From assembly GCA_036824045.1 (NCBI GenBank), contig DAITAZ010000014.1, positions 1 through 64,000 on the forward strand: a stretch of DNA of 64,000 nt. The letters are read 5' to 3'. Positions 26,502 to 36,134 of the stretch are shown here, in pieces. The stretch's first letter is position 1; every line of letters begins with the position of its first letter. The notes under the pieces were generated by a model that searched no databases, had not been told where the DNA came from, and saw only the letters and a list, made by a program, of their open reading frames with translations. The DNA comes from DAITAZ01 sp036824045 (GTDB lineage: Bacteria > Pseudomonadota > Gammaproteobacteria > Burkholderiales > Rhodocyclaceae). The position numbers were made by a program, and so were the translations under genes.

Positions 26502-27041
26502 CTAAAGAACATCCCTTTGCATGAGGTGATAATGCACCGAGCCGCACACCCCCCGTTTGCACGTGCGCCACGCACCCAGTGCATCCATGGAGGATTCAGC
26601 CTCGGCATAGATCAGGCAATCATCCGCCGCCACGCTGTCGAGTAACGGCGCCACCCGCTGCAACCACCCCTGCCTATATGGCGGATCGAGAAAGATGAGG
26701 TCGTATCGCGCTTGGTGACTAGCCAGAAATTGTAGCGCATCCCCCTTGTGCAACTCCACGTTTCCCGCTCCGAGGGATGCGAGATTTTGCCGCAGAGCAA
26801 AAAAAGCCTGCGCGCCTTTTTCCACCAAGGTCACTCTTTCGGCCCCCCGGGAGGCTGCTTCCAACCCCAGAACGCCAGTCCCGGCGAAGAGATCCAGGCA
26901 GGCCCACCCGGAAAGATCCTGCCCCACCCAGCTGAACAGCGTCTGCCGCACCTTGTCCGGCGTCGGTCTGAGCCCAGCCGAATCCACCACTTTCAACTGG
27001 CGACTGCGCCAGCCACCGCCACTGATGCGGATCCGGCTCAT
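26502..27041 (-). CDS. rsmD: 16S rRNA (guanine(966)-N2)-methyltransferase
   Basis: SAM-dependent enzyme that methylates G966 of 16S rRNA. 179 residues: LDLFAGTGVLGLEAASRGA is the SAM-binding motif I and FLDPPYRQGW the catalytic (N/D)PPY motif. The N-terminus MSRIRISGGGWRSRQLKV is characteristic. Its ATG overlaps the M16 peptidase stop (ATGA). Confidence 0.97.
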   Translation of the reverse strand: MSRIRISGGGWRSRQLKVVDSAGLRPTPDKVRQTLFSWVGQDLSGWACLDLFAGTGVLGLEAASRGAERVTLVEKGAQAFFALRQNLASLGAGNVELHKGDALQFLASHQARYDLIFLDPPYRQGWLQRVAPLLDSVAADDCLIYAEAESSMDALGAWRTCKRGVCGSVHYHLMQRDVL

Positions 27042-28351
27042 GGCGCCCGCGCACCCTCTCCGTTCTTGCCTCCCACCACCACGGTCACCATGTGCTCTGC
27101 ACGCAGACGGCGGGCAAAGGCATCCCGGATCTGGACCGCGCTTACGGCAGCCACATGACGCGGATAATCCTCCAGGTAGCTCAACGGCAAGCCATAGAAA
27201 CCGATCACCGCTACGTGATCCAGCAATTTGCGATTGCTGTCGATACGCAGGACGAATCCGTCGATGATGTTACGCTTGGCTGCCTGCAATTCCGCCGCAC
27301 TCGGGCCTTTGTCCAGAAACTCCCGCAGCGTGGCATTGACCACCGCCAGCGCCTCATCCGCCTGATCCACCTTGGTTTGCAAACCGATCTGGAATGCCCC
27401 CAGTTCCTTCTGGGGCATGAAGTAACTGTGTACGCTGTAGGCCAGCCCCCGCTGCTCCCGCACCGACTTCATCAGCCGGGAGACAAAACCTCCTCCACCT
27501 AGAATGTAATTGCCGACCACCAGCGGGTAGTAATCCGGATCGATCCGCTTGAGCCCGGGTGTTCCCAAATACACGTGTGCCTGGGTCGAGGGGTGAGCCA
27601 CCCGCACGGTTGCCGCAGGCGGAAGCGTGACAGAAGCTACGGTTCCATCGCCCGGACCTTTCGGCAGGCCCTCCGTCAACTGCATCGCCAGCGTTTCGGC
27701 CTCGGCTCGGGAGAGGTCACCAACGATGGACACGACGGCGCGGCCCGCAGCATAGTGCTTGCGGTGGAACTCGATCAGGTCCTCCCGGGTGATCCGGCGC
27801 GCGGCGACCTCCGTTGCCACATAGCCGTAGGGATGGGCGGGATAGACCGAGGCGCTGAAGCGCTTCGCTGCGACGCTTGCAGGCTGGGTTTCAGCCTCCC
27901 GGATCGCAGCAATCGCCCGCTCCCGTTCCCGCTCCAAGGGAGTGGTCGGGAAGGTAGGGCGGCTCAAAATCAGGCGCATCAATTCCACCGCTGCTTGCCG
28001 CTCCTTGCTGCTTGAGAGCGTCCGCAAGGACAAACCGGCCCGATCCGCATCCATCACGCCGCCCAACTGGGCTCCGGTGTCGGCCAGCTTGCCAGCCAGC
28101 GCTTCCTCATCCAGTTCGCCGGCACCCGCATCCAGCAGCCCCTTGGTGAACGCCGCCAGCCCGACCTTGTCCGCCGGGTCATAAGCAGACCCCGCAGCAA
28201 AGTCCACCTGGATGTCCACGATCGGTAACACCCGGCTTTCCACAAACAACACTCGGGCACCCGTAGGCGCCACCCACTGCTGGATCTGCACCCCCGCCCA
28301 GGCGGGAAGGCACAGCGCGGCTCCCAAAAGCATTCCGAAAAACTTTTTCAT
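27038..28351 (-). CDS. M16 family peptidase-like protein lacking the zinc motif
   Basis: Exported member of the insulinase (M16) family, 437 residues with a clear signal peptide (MKKFFGMLLGAALCLPAWAG). The position of the HxxEH zinc motif reads AAFTKGLLDAGAGELDEE, with no histidines, so it is probably the non-catalytic partner of the adjacent active M16 peptidase, as in heterodimeric family members. Another ATG four codons upstream (28363) could also be used. Together with the upstream gene and rsmD-coaD it appears to be one operon. Confidence 0.92.
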   Translation of the reverse strand: MKKFFGMLLGAALCLPAWAGVQIQQWVAPTGARVLFVESRVLPIVDIQVDFAAGSAYDPADKVGLAAFTKGLLDAGAGELDEEALAGKLADTGAQLGGVMDADRAGLSLRTLSSSKERQAAVELMRLILSRPTFPTTPLERERERAIAAIREAETQPASVAAKRFSASVYPAHPYGYVATEVAARRITREDLIEFHRKHYAAGRAVVSIVGDLSRAEAETLAMQLTEGLPKGPGDGTVASVTLPPAATVRVAHPSTQAHVYLGTPGLKRIDPDYYPLVVGNYILGGGGFVSRLMKSVREQRGLAYSVHSYFMPQKELGAFQIGLQTKVDQADEALAVVNATLREFLDKGPSAAELQAAKRNIIDGFVLRIDSNRKLLDHVAVIGFYGLPLSYLEDYPRHVAAVSAVQIRDAFARRLRAEHMVTVVVGGKNGEGARAP

Positions 28352-28406
28352 TGCAAGAACCATAAATCAATCCAAGTTAAGAGGCCCTGCGGGCCCTGCA
28401 GCCCGG

Positions 28407-29789
28407 CTAGTGACGCCCCCCGATAGGCATCGTTCGCGGTGGCTTGCCGTCGGCAGGCAAGGGCTCCAGCACCGCGACGGTCAAACTGCGATCGGAAAAA
28501 TACTTGCGCGCCACGGCCTGAACCTCCGCAGCCGTCACACTGCGCAACTTCTCCACCATCACGTCCAGATCCTGCGGGCGGAACCCCAGCACAAAGGCGT
28601 TACCCAGTTCCCGTGCCTGACCGAAGAGGGAGTCGCGCTTGAACACCTCGGAGGCCACGATCCGGGTCTTGACCCGATTCAACTCCTCTTCGGACACCCC
28701 TTCTTGCTGGACGCGCATCAGTTCCGCCCGCAACGCCGCTTCAAGCGCGTTGACCGACTGGCCTTGAGCGGGAGATCCGTCCAGCAAGAAAAGCACTTCG
28801 CCGCGGCTGGTCATGTCGTAGCCGGCACTAGCACTGTCGGCAACGCGCTGCGCACGCACCAGGTTCTTCGGCAAACGGGCAGCGTCGTTGCCCGAGAGCA
28901 CTCCGGCAAGTACCTCCAGGGCGTAGGGTTCCCGGTCACCCGCCACGTCACGCAAGGCCGGCACCTTGTACGCCATGATCAGGTAGGGCATCTCCGCAGG
29001 GGCCCCGACAACCACCCGGCGAATGCCCAACTGGGGCGCATCCGCCAGCGGCTTGCGCGTGGGCAACGCCTTGCTCGCCACTGGCCCGTAGTGCTGCTGC
29101 GCCATGCGGAAGACCTCGTTGTGGTCCACATCGCCCACCACAACCAGCGCTGCATTGTTGGGGGCATACCACTGCCGGTACCACTGGCGGGCATCCTCTG
29201 GTGTCATGTTTTCCAGATCCTTCATCCAGCCGATGATCGGCCGGCGATAGGGATGACTCTGGAAGGCCGCACCAGACAGCGCCTCATAAACCAAAGCCCG
29301 GGGCTGATCCTCGGTCCGCAGGCGGCGCTCTTCCATCACCACCTTGATCTCCTTGGCAAACTCGCCATCCGTCAGCCGCAGATTGGCCATGCGATCCGCC
29401 TCGAGACCCATCATCTCGCCCAGCTTTTGCTTGGGCACCTGCTGGAAATAAGCGGTGTAGTCGAGGCTCGTGAAAGCGTTGTCCCGCCCTCCCGCTGCGG
29501 CCACGCGCTTGGAAAACTCCCCCGGCCCCAGCTTGCGGGTGCCTTTGAACATCATGTGCTCAAGTACATGCGCAACACCACTGGTGCCCTCGACCTCGTC
29601 GATTGCGCCCACTTTGTACCAGACCATGTGCACCACCGATGGCGCACGCCGGTCTTCCTTGACAATGATCTTGAGCCCGTTGGATAGAGTCTTCTCGTAG
29701 GGGTTGGCCAGCGCGGCTGACGCCAGGCCAAGCCATGCGGCCGCGGCGAGCGCCCGGCGCAAGGGTTTGGGAAATAAGGAAGAACGCAT
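28407..29789 (-). CDS. Zinc-dependent M16 family peptidase
   Basis: Periplasmic or exported metallopeptidase of 460 residues with a signal peptide (about 1-28). The inverted zinc motif is intact: GVAHVLEHMMFKGT (HxxEH, about 74-78), followed by the usual GGRDNAFTSLDYTAYF. It likely forms a two-subunit enzyme with the next gene, which lacks the motif. Substrates are unknown; relatives degrade or process small peptides in the periplasm. Confidence 0.94.
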   Translation of the reverse strand: MRSSLFPKPLRRALAAAAWLGLASAALANPYEKTLSNGLKIIVKEDRRAPSVVHMVWYKVGAIDEVEGTSGVAHVLEHMMFKGTRKLGPGEFSKRVAAAGGRDNAFTSLDYTAYFQQVPKQKLGEMMGLEADRMANLRLTDGEFAKEIKVVMEERRLRTEDQPRALVYEALSGAAFQSHPYRRPIIGWMKDLENMTPEDARQWYRQWYAPNNAALVVVGDVDHNEVFRMAQQHYGPVASKALPTRKPLADAPQLGIRRVVVGAPAEMPYLIMAYKVPALRDVAGDREPYALEVLAGVLSGNDAARLPKNLVRAQRVADSASAGYDMTSRGEVLFLLDGSPAQGQSVNALEAALRAELMRVQQEGVSEEELNRVKTRIVASEVFKRDSLFGQARELGNAFVLGFRPQDLDVMVEKLRSVTAAEVQAVARKYFSDRSLTVAVLEPLPADGKPPRTMPIGGRH

Positions 29790-29894
29790 CTGCTAGAATC
29801 CAGGTTCAGGGAGGCCGCATCTTATGATGCTTGTTGTCGCCTTGTCAGCCGGAGAAACCGGCACCGACAGACTTGTTCTCAGACCCACCCCATC

Positions 29895-30878
29895 ATGTTT
29901 GGTTTCCTCAAGAAATCCGTTTCTGACCAACCTCCCGCCGAATCGCGCCCCTCCTGGACTGACCGGCTGAAAGCCGGCTTGAGCCGCACCCGTACCCAAC
30001 TGGCCAGTCAGATCGGTGGCTTGTTCAAGCGCCGCAAGATCGACGAAGACCTCCTCGAAGAACTGGAAACCACCCTGCTCATGGCCGACGTAGGCGTGGA
30101 CGCCACCCAGCATTTGCTGGCGGAACTGCGCACCCGGTGGAAAAAGGACAAACTGGAAACCGGGGATCAGCTGCAGCAAGTGCTCGCCGAGAGCCTGCAC
30201 ACGCTGATTGCGCCTCTGGAGCAGTCTCTGGAGGTCTCGGGCCACAAGCCGTACATCATCATGCTGGCCGGCGTGAACGGCTCCGGCAAGACCACGTCCA
30301 TCGGCAAACTCGCCCACTACTTCCAGGCTCAAGGCAAGTCCGTTCTTCTGGCAGCTGGCGACACGTTCCGTGCGGCCGCCCGGGAACAATTGCAGACCTG
30401 GGGCGAGCGCAACAACGTAACGGTCATCGCCCAGGAAGGCGGGGATCCCGCGGCGGTAATTTTCGACGCGGTCAATGCCGCCCGGGCCCGTGGCATTGAT
30501 GTGGTCCTTGCGGACACAGCCGGACGCTTGCCCACCCAGTTGCACCTGATGGACGAGATCGCCAAGGTACGCCGCGTCATCGCCAAGGCAGATCCGACCG
30601 GCCCGCATGAGGTCTTACTGGTGCTCGACGCGAACATCGGGCAGAACGCGCTGGCGCAGGTCAAGGCCTTTGATGCCGCCATCGGCGTCACCGGACTGGT
30701 ACTGACCAAGCTGGATGGCACGGCCAAGGGTGGCGTCATCGCCGCCATCGCCCGGCAGCAGCCCAAGCCCCTGCGCTTTATCGGTGTCGGTGAAGGCATT
30801 GACGATCTGCAGCCGTTCTCGGCGGCGGAGTTTGTCGACGCGCTGTTCGATAGCCCGCCCGCCCCGCCTGCCTCATGA
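29895..30878 (+). CDS. ftsY: Signal recognition particle receptor FtsY
   Basis: SRP GTPase that docks ribosome-SRP complexes at the membrane. 327 residues: a short charged A domain (1-45), then the NG domain with G1 GVNGSGKTTSIGKLAHYF, DTFRAAAREQL, G3 ADTAGRLPT, G4 TKLDGTAKGG and the closing RFIGVGEGIDDLQPF. Its stop overlaps the ftsE start by 4 nt. Divergent from the M16 peptidase genes. Confidence 0.98.
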   Translation: MFGFLKKSVSDQPPAESRPSWTDRLKAGLSRTRTQLASQIGGLFKRRKIDEDLLEELETTLLMADVGVDATQHLLAELRTRWKKDKLETGDQLQQVLAESLHTLIAPLEQSLEVSGHKPYIIMLAGVNGSGKTTSIGKLAHYFQAQGKSVLLAAGDTFRAAAREQLQTWGERNNVTVIAQEGGDPAAVIFDAVNAARARGIDVVLADTAGRLPTQLHLMDEIAKVRRVIAKADPTGPHEVLLVLDANIGQNALAQVKAFDAAIGVTGLVLTKLDGTAKGGVIAAIARQQPKPLRFIGVGEGIDDLQPFSAAEFVDALFDSPPAPPAS

Positions 30879-31528
30879 TCCGCTTCGAGCAAGTCAGCAA
30901 ACGCTACCCCGGTAGCGCTGCAGCCCTGTTGAACGTGGATTTCACCGTCGAAGCGGGCGAGTTCGTGGTCCTGTGCGGGCACTCCGGCGCCGGCAAGAGC
31001 ACCCTTCTGAAGATGATTCCGGTGCTGGAACGCCCCAATAGCGGGCGGATCCTCGTGGGCACCCAGGACATCGGCCAGCTCCGGCCAGGCGCCATCCCCT
31101 TCTATCGTCGTGGTCTGGGCATGCTGCTGCAGGAGCAAACCCTGCTTTTCGACCGCTCGGTGTACGACAACGTGATGCTCCCTCTGGCCATCACCGGCTA
31201 CCCCCCCCGGGACGCGGACCGGCGTGTCCGCGCGGCGCTCGAAAAGGTGGGATTGAAAGGCCGGGAAGCCTCTCCGCCGGTCAGCCTCTCCGGTGGCGAA
31301 CAGCAACGCCTGGCCATCGCCCGGGCCATCGTCAATAAACCGGCAATCCTCATCGCGGACGAGCCCACGGCCCATCTGGATGCAGCCTATGCCGGCGAAA
31401 TCGCTGGCCTGTTCAAAATGTTCAGCCAAGCGGGGGTCACGGTAATCGTTTCCACCCACGACCCCAACCTTTTCCACCGCTTCGCGCCCCGGCTGCTGCG
31501 CCTCAACCACGGGCAACTGGTCTCATGA
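30875..31528 (+). CDS. ftsE: Cell division ABC transporter ATP-binding protein FtsE
   Basis: ATPase partner of FtsX, which activates periplasmic murein hydrolases at the septum. 217 residues with Walker A CGHSGAGKSTLLK, signature VSLSGGEQQRLAIA, Walker B ILIADEPTAHLD and the switch His in VSTHDPNLF. Overlaps ftsX by 4 nt. Confidence 0.97.
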   Translation: MIRFEQVSKRYPGSAAALLNVDFTVEAGEFVVLCGHSGAGKSTLLKMIPVLERPNSGRILVGTQDIGQLRPGAIPFYRRGLGMLLQEQTLLFDRSVYDNVMLPLAITGYPPRDADRRVRAALEKVGLKGREASPPVSLSGGEQQRLAIARAIVNKPAILIADEPTAHLDAAYAGEIAGLFKMFSQAGVTVIVSTHDPNLFHRFAPRLLRLNHGQLVS

Positions 31529-32439
31529 ATACCTGGTTCTACCAGCACCGCCGCGCCTTGGGCCGAGCCCTGTACCGCTTCTGGCACGCCCCCTTGTCAT
31601 CCCTCCTCAGCGCCCTGGTAATCGGCATCTCTCTGGCCCTGCCGACCGGAGGGCATCTGCTAGTGGGCAACGTGGCCGCCCTGGCCGGAAATCTCTCAGC
31701 CTCGCCCCAGATCAGTGTTTTCATGAGTGCTGAGGCCACGCCGGAACAGGTGGCCGAGGTCAGCCAGAAGCTGCGTCAGACAGCGCAGGTCAGCCACGTC
31801 CGCCATGTACCGCGAGAGGAAACCCTGGCCCGCCTGAAGCAAAGCGAAGGCATGCGGGATGTACTGGAAAGCCTGCCCCGCAATCCTTTTCCCGACACCC
31901 TGATCGTCACGCCCGGCGGCTCGGACCCGGCGCTCTTCGAGCGTCTGGCCAGCGGATTCGCCAAACTGCCACGGGTGGAACAGGTGCAGGTGGACTCGGA
32001 ATGGATCAAACGACTGCACGCGCTCCTTAGCCTGGGGGAAGCGCTCGTCTGGTTGCTGGGCGCCATGCTGGCGGTCGCACTCGTGGTGATCGTGTTCAAC
32101 ACCATTCGGCTACAAATCCTTACCCAGCGTCAGGAGATCGGCGTCACCCGCCTGCTGGGGGCTACCGATAGCTTCATCCGCCGCCCTTTTTATTATTTTG
32201 GTGCCCTGCAGGGCCTGCTCGGAGGATTCGTCGCCCTGGCCCTGATCGTCTGCGCCATCACCCTTTTGCGCGCCCCCATGGGCGAAGCCTTGCAAGCCTT
32301 CGGACTCAGTGTTGAACTGCAGGGCCCGGAGATGGCAGACAGCCTGGCTTTACTCGGTATCGCTACAGCCATTGGCTGGCTCGGTGCAGCGATCTCCCTG
32401 CGCCAAAACCTGGAAAGGGACAGTGCAGGCGGCGCCTGA
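31525..32439 (+). CDS. ftsX: Cell division protein FtsX
   Basis: Membrane partner of FtsE. 304 residues with an N-terminal cytoplasmic segment, a first membrane span near 30-50, a periplasmic domain (about 55-165) and three further spans (about 175-195, 225-250, 270-290). It is the last gene of ftsY-ftsE-ftsX; rpoH, which often follows, is not present here. A bidirectional terminator follows. Confidence 0.95.
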   Translation: MNTWFYQHRRALGRALYRFWHAPLSSLLSALVIGISLALPTGGHLLVGNVAALAGNLSASPQISVFMSAEATPEQVAEVSQKLRQTAQVSHVRHVPREETLARLKQSEGMRDVLESLPRNPFPDTLIVTPGGSDPALFERLASGFAKLPRVEQVQVDSEWIKRLHALLSLGEALVWLLGAMLAVALVVIVFNTIRLQILTQRQEIGVTRLLGATDSFIRRPFYYFGALQGLLGGFVALALIVCAITLLRAPMGEALQAFGLSVELQGPEMADSLALLGIATAIGWLGAAISLRQNLERDSAGGA

Positions 32440-32481
32440 GCGCCTTGCAAGCCGGCGCCGCAAGCTCCCCCTTCCACCCAA

Positions 32482-32512
32482 TAAGAAAAGGCGCCGGGGG
32501 CGCCTTTTCTTA
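32482..32512. terminator. Bidirectional terminator between ftsX and rplS
   Basis: A 12-bp inverted repeat (TAAGAAAAGGCG / CGCCTTTTCTTA) encloses a 7-nt loop, with A/T runs on both sides. It lies between the convergent ftsX and rplS genes and should stop transcripts from each. Confidence 0.93.
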
Positions 32513-32533
32513 ATCCCACAGCACGGGCTACGC

Positions 32534-32920
32534 TCAGGCGGAAGCCTTCTTCGCAGCAGCGGCCTTGTAGTCCAGCTTTTCCTTGATCCGGGCAGACTTG
32601 CCGGAGCGGCTGCGCAGGTAGTAAAGCTTGGCGCGGCGGACGTCACCACGACGCTTTACCTCGATGCTCGCCACCAGCGGCGAATAGGTCTGGAACGTCC
32701 GCTCCACACCCTCACCCGAGGAAATCTTGCGGACGATGAAGGAGGAATTGAGGCCACGGTTACGCTTGGCAATCACCACGCCTTCGAAAGCCTGCAAACG
32801 CTCCCGATTGCCTTCCTTCACCTTGGCTTGTACCACTACGGTATCGCCAGGGCAGAAAACCGGAATGGTCTTGCCCAGACGGGCAATCTCTTCCTGCTCC
32901 AATTGCTGGATCAGATTCAT
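32534..32920 (-). CDS. rplS: 50S ribosomal protein L19
   Basis: Ribosomal protein at the 30S-50S interface. 128 residues from the ATG at 32920 (MNLIQQLEQEEI); the GTG one codon earlier is not the likely start. FEGVVIAKRNRGLNSSF and VRRAKLYYLRSRSGKSARIKE are typical. Last gene of the rpsP-rimM-trmD-rplS operon. Confidence 0.98.
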   Translation of the reverse strand: MNLIQQLEQEEIARLGKTIPVFCPGDTVVVQAKVKEGNRERLQAFEGVVIAKRNRGLNSSFIVRKISSGEGVERTFQTYSPLVASIEVKRRGDVRRAKLYYLRSRSGKSARIKEKLDYKAAAAKKASA

Positions 32921-32989
32921 CACGCTACTCCTGTTTCACATTGGCCATTGGCCTAGCCCACAGAGCAGGGCATTGCCCTGGTGCGGCGT

Positions 32990-33763
32990 TTATTGATCGA
33001 GGCCTTCGCCCCGCCTTTGCTGCCTGAATTCATCAAGCAGTTTCACTTCTTCCTTGCTGACCGTGCGCCCGGACAATAACTCAGGCCGCCGTAACCAGGT
33101 GCGCCCGAGAGACTGCTGCAAGCGCCAGCGTCGGATACGTTCGTGATGGCCGGACAACAGCACTTCCGGCACAGCCCTGCCCCGCCAAACCTCCGGCCGG
33201 GTGTAGTGCGGACAATCCAGCAACCCGGCAACGAATGACTCCTCTACAACGGAATCGGCATCGTTCACCGCTCCCGGCAATTGACGGATTACCGCATCCA
33301 TCAGTGCCATGGCCGCAATTTCTCCACCTGAGAGCACGAAATCCCCAAGGGATATTTCCTCGTCCACCCGAGCATCGATCACCCGCTGATCCACGCCTTC
33401 GTAACGCCCGCACAGCAACACCAACGCAGGTTCCCGAGCGAGATCCAGAACCCGGGCATGACATAACGGCTTTCCCTGAGGCGACAGGTAAATCACCCGC
33501 CCTGCCCGACCCGCCTCCCGTCCCTGCCGCTTCTGCGCGGCGGTGATGGCTGCGTCCAGAGGTTCAGGCAACATCACCATTCCCGGGCCGCCGCCGTAGG
33601 GGCGGTCATCCACGGTGCGGTAATTGTCGGCGGCGAAATCACGAGGATTCCAGGCAGAGAACTGCCACAGCCCCCGCTCCAACGCCCGCCGCGATATTCC
33701 CGCCTCGGTAAGGGCGGAGAACATCTCGGGAAAGAGGGTAATCACGTCGAACGCAATCGCCAT
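32990..33763 (-). CDS. trmD: tRNA (guanine(37)-N1)-methyltransferase
   Basis: SPOUT-class enzyme that makes m1G37 in tRNAs and prevents +1 frameshifting. 257 residues; the trefoil-knot SAM site is visible as YLSPQGKPLCHARV, LLCGRYEGVDQRVID and ISLGDFVLSGGEIAAMALMD. Starts 2 nt after rimM. Confidence 0.98.
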   Translation of the reverse strand: MAIAFDVITLFPEMFSALTEAGISRRALERGLWQFSAWNPRDFAADNYRTVDDRPYGGGPGMVMLPEPLDAAITAAQKRQGREAGRAGRVIYLSPQGKPLCHARVLDLAREPALVLLCGRYEGVDQRVIDARVDEEISLGDFVLSGGEIAAMALMDAVIRQLPGAVNDADSVVEESFVAGLLDCPHYTRPEVWRGRAVPEVLLSGHHERIRRWRLQQSLGRTWLRRPELLSGRTVSKEEVKLLDEFRQQRRGEGLDQ

Positions 33764-33765
33764 GA

Positions 33766-34278
33766 TTACCAGTCCAGCCCCCAGTCGGCGCGTATTCTGC
33801 CGCCCGGCACATCGACTTCATGAATGACTGCCGCCACGAATGGCAGCAAACGCTCGGTTCCGTCCGATGCACACACGCAGAGGACATCGTTGGCACCGGT
33901 CGCCATCAATTCGCGGACAACGCCCAGCGGTTCCCCAGCCAAGGTCTCGACGGACAAACCCACCAAGTCGCCCCAGTAGTACTCGTCCTCCTCCGGCTCC
34001 GGCATGGCCTCCCGGGGCGCACCGACGAACAACCCCTTGAGCTGCAATTCGGCCGCCGAACGGTCGTCCACCCCGTCGAACTTGACGACCAGCCCATCGC
34101 CATGGACCCGGCAACCTTTCAGCCGTCGCGTCTGCCAATCTGCATCGGGCGCATCCGGGTCGGCGCTCACCCACCAATCCTGCATGGACTTCCAGGAAAG
34201 AGGATCATCCCCGAAGGGATGAAGGCGAACCCAACCCTGCACGCCATAGGGCGCACCAATGCGCCCGAGAACAATCAT
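33766..34278 (-). CDS. rimM: 16S rRNA-processing protein RimM
   Basis: 30S maturation factor that binds ribosomal protein S19. 170 residues with N-terminal RimM domain (LGRIGAPYGVQGWVRLHPF) and C-terminal PRC-barrel (EDEYYWGDLVGLSVETLAGEPLG onward, with LLPFVAAVIHEVD). Starts 10 nt after rpsP. Confidence 0.97.
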   Translation of the reverse strand: MIVLGRIGAPYGVQGWVRLHPFGDDPLSWKSMQDWWVSADPDAPDADWQTRRLKGCRVHGDGLVVKFDGVDDRSAAELQLKGLFVGAPREAMPEPEEDEYYWGDLVGLSVETLAGEPLGVVRELMATGANDVLCVCASDGTERLLPFVAAVIHEVDVPGGRIRADWGLDW

Positions 34279-34288
34279 TGCTCCGCGA

Positions 34289-34546
34289 TCAGGCGGCTAC
34301 AGCGGCCTTGGTGCTCTGCTTGACCAGACGGGCAACGGTGTCGGACAACTGAGCTCCGGTACCTTGCCAATAGGCGAGCCGCTCGGCATTCAGGTTCAGA
34401 ACCTGTTCGGCGCCAGAGGCCATGGGGTTGTAATAGCCAATACGCTCAATGAAGCGGCCGTCCCGACGGTTGCGGGAATCGGTGGCGATGATGTTGTAGA
34501 AGGGGCGCTTTTTGGCACCACCACGGGCAAGACGGATTACGACCAT
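34289..34546 (-). CDS. rpsP: 30S ribosomal protein S16
   Basis: Small-subunit ribosomal protein of 85 residues with the typical N-terminus MVVIRLARGGAKKRPFYNI and RFIERIGYYNPM. It is the first gene of the operon; the region just upstream (34547-34616) separates it from the kinase gene on the same strand, and I see no clear promoter there. Confidence 0.98.
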   Translation of the reverse strand: MVVIRLARGGAKKRPFYNIIATDSRNRRDGRFIERIGYYNPMASGAEQVLNLNAERLAYWQGTGAQLSDTVARLVKQSTKAAVAA

Positions 34547-34616
34547 GTCGCTGACCCCAGAATCTCAAAAAACCAAGGATGCTAGCACAGTACACTTCGA
34601 CCATCAACGCTGTTGC

Positions 34617-36134
34617 TCAGCGAAAGTCCGTGTACGCCCGTGTCGCTTCGTCCAGCATGCCTGGCGGGGCATCCTTGCGCAGGGGAAAAAGAACCGTTGC
34701 CAAGGTCCCCACCCCTCCGGCGCCACCGCGCAAGCTGACCACCGCCCGGTGCAGCTCCGCAATCTCCCGCACGATGGGCAGCCCCAGCCCACTGCCACTC
34801 GCCTCGTTGCCCAGCACCCGATAAAAGCGCTCGAACACCCGCTCCCGATCGCTCTCCGCAATGCCCACGCCTGTGTCCTCCACTTCCACCACACCCACAT
34901 CGGTGGCATACGTGCGGGCAGTGACACGCCCACCTGAGGGGGTGTATTTGATGGCATTGTCCAGCAGATTGCGAAACATCTCGCGCAGAAGCACCGCGTT
35001 CCCGTCCACCCTGGGAGGACGCTCTGATTCCTCAAACCCGAGATCAATGCGCTTGGTCAAGGCATGGGGCACCAGATCATGGAGCACATCCCGCATCAAG
35101 GCCTGAAGATCGACGGGCTCGACCGCGTGGATTTTCTCGAAACTGGCTTCCGCACGCGCCAGAGAGAGCAACTGATTGATCAGGTGACTCGCTCGGTCGG
35201 CGCTTTGGGCAATGCGCGCGAGCGCTTCGCGCATCAGGGCCGGGTCTTCCTCGTGGAGCGCCAGTTCCGTCTGCATCTTCAGGCCGGTAATCGGGGTCCG
35301 CATCTGATGAGCCGCATCGGCAATGAAACGCTGCTGAGCCTGGAGGTTCTGCTCGAGCCGCAGCATCATCTCGTTGAACGCTTCGATGACCGGCGCGACC
35401 TCCTCGGGTATCCCCTCTTGGCTGATGGGCGCCAGATCCGTCGGCCGCCGCCTCCGGATGAGGCGCTGCAACCTGTTCAGAGGGGAAATCCCCCTGCTCA
35501 ACCCCATGTAAGTGAGCACAACGGCCAGCGGAATGATGGCGAACTGGGGCAGCAAGACGCCAGCCACGATCCGGCTGGCCAAGGCGGCACGCTTCTGCCG
35601 CGTCTCCGCCACCTGCACGGTGACGCCCCCAGCGCCCCCCGCAGCCAGAAGCTGGCGATAAGCGACCCGCACCTCCTCGCCGGCAATCTCGTCGTCCCGA
35701 AATTGGACTTCCTCGCTTGTTGCACCCCCTTCGGGAGCCTGCCCCAAGGGGATGTCCTTGTCGCCAAACACCACCAGGCCGCGGCCATCCACCACCTGGA
35801 AATAAAGGGTGTCCTGCTCATCCGAGCGCAGCAGCGCCCGTGGCGGCCCCGGAAAATTGAGCTTTACTCCGCCATCCCCGGAAACGGAAACTGCCCTGAC
35901 CACCGCGCTCACGTTTTCCGCCAAGGCCTGGTCATAGGGGAAAGACGCAATGCTGTTGGCCACATTGTGGGTGGCGATGATGCTGACCGGCCACAGGAAC
36001 ACCAACGGCGCGAGCATCCAGTCAAGGATCTCGCCGAACAGCGACATCGGCCGCGATGGAGGCGGCGCCTCGGTTTTCGCCTCCGGCTTAGGTGCCGCCT
36101 GCGACTGAATCCGGTTTCTCAAGGCAGTAGCCAA
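34617..36134 (-). CDS. Two-component sensor histidine kinase (TctE/QseC-like)
   Basis: Inner-membrane sensor kinase. Order: N-terminal tail, first membrane span (about 40-60), a periplasmic domain (about 65-180), second span (about 185-205), HAMP (about 205-255), HisKA with DAAHQMRTPITGLKMQ (His276 from the TTG start) and HATPase with NLLDNAIKYTP, EDTGVGI and GSGLGLPIV. The longest frame opens at TTG 36134 and overlaps the regulator by 47 nt; the first ATG is at 36047 (MSLFGEILDWML), giving 476 residues. Neither start is decided by a strong ribosome site. The stimulus is unknown; relatives sense carboxylates or other small molecules. Confidence 0.92.
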   Translation of the reverse strand: MATALRNRIQSQAAPKPEAKTEAPPPSRPMSLFGEILDWMLAPLVFLWPVSIIATHNVANSIASFPYDQALAENVSAVVRAVSVSGDGGVKLNFPGPPRALLRSDEQDTLYFQVVDGRGLVVFGDKDIPLGQAPEGGATSEEVQFRDDEIAGEEVRVAYRQLLAAGGAGGVTVQVAETRQKRAALASRIVAGVLLPQFAIIPLAVVLTYMGLSRGISPLNRLQRLIRRRRPTDLAPISQEGIPEEVAPVIEAFNEMMLRLEQNLQAQQRFIADAAHQMRTPITGLKMQTELALHEEDPALMREALARIAQSADRASHLINQLLSLARAEASFEKIHAVEPVDLQALMRDVLHDLVPHALTKRIDLGFEESERPPRVDGNAVLLREMFRNLLDNAIKYTPSGGRVTARTYATDVGVVEVEDTGVGIAESDRERVFERFYRVLGNEASGSGLGLPIVREIAELHRAVVSLRGGAGGVGTLATVLFPLRKDAPPGMLDEATRAYTDFR

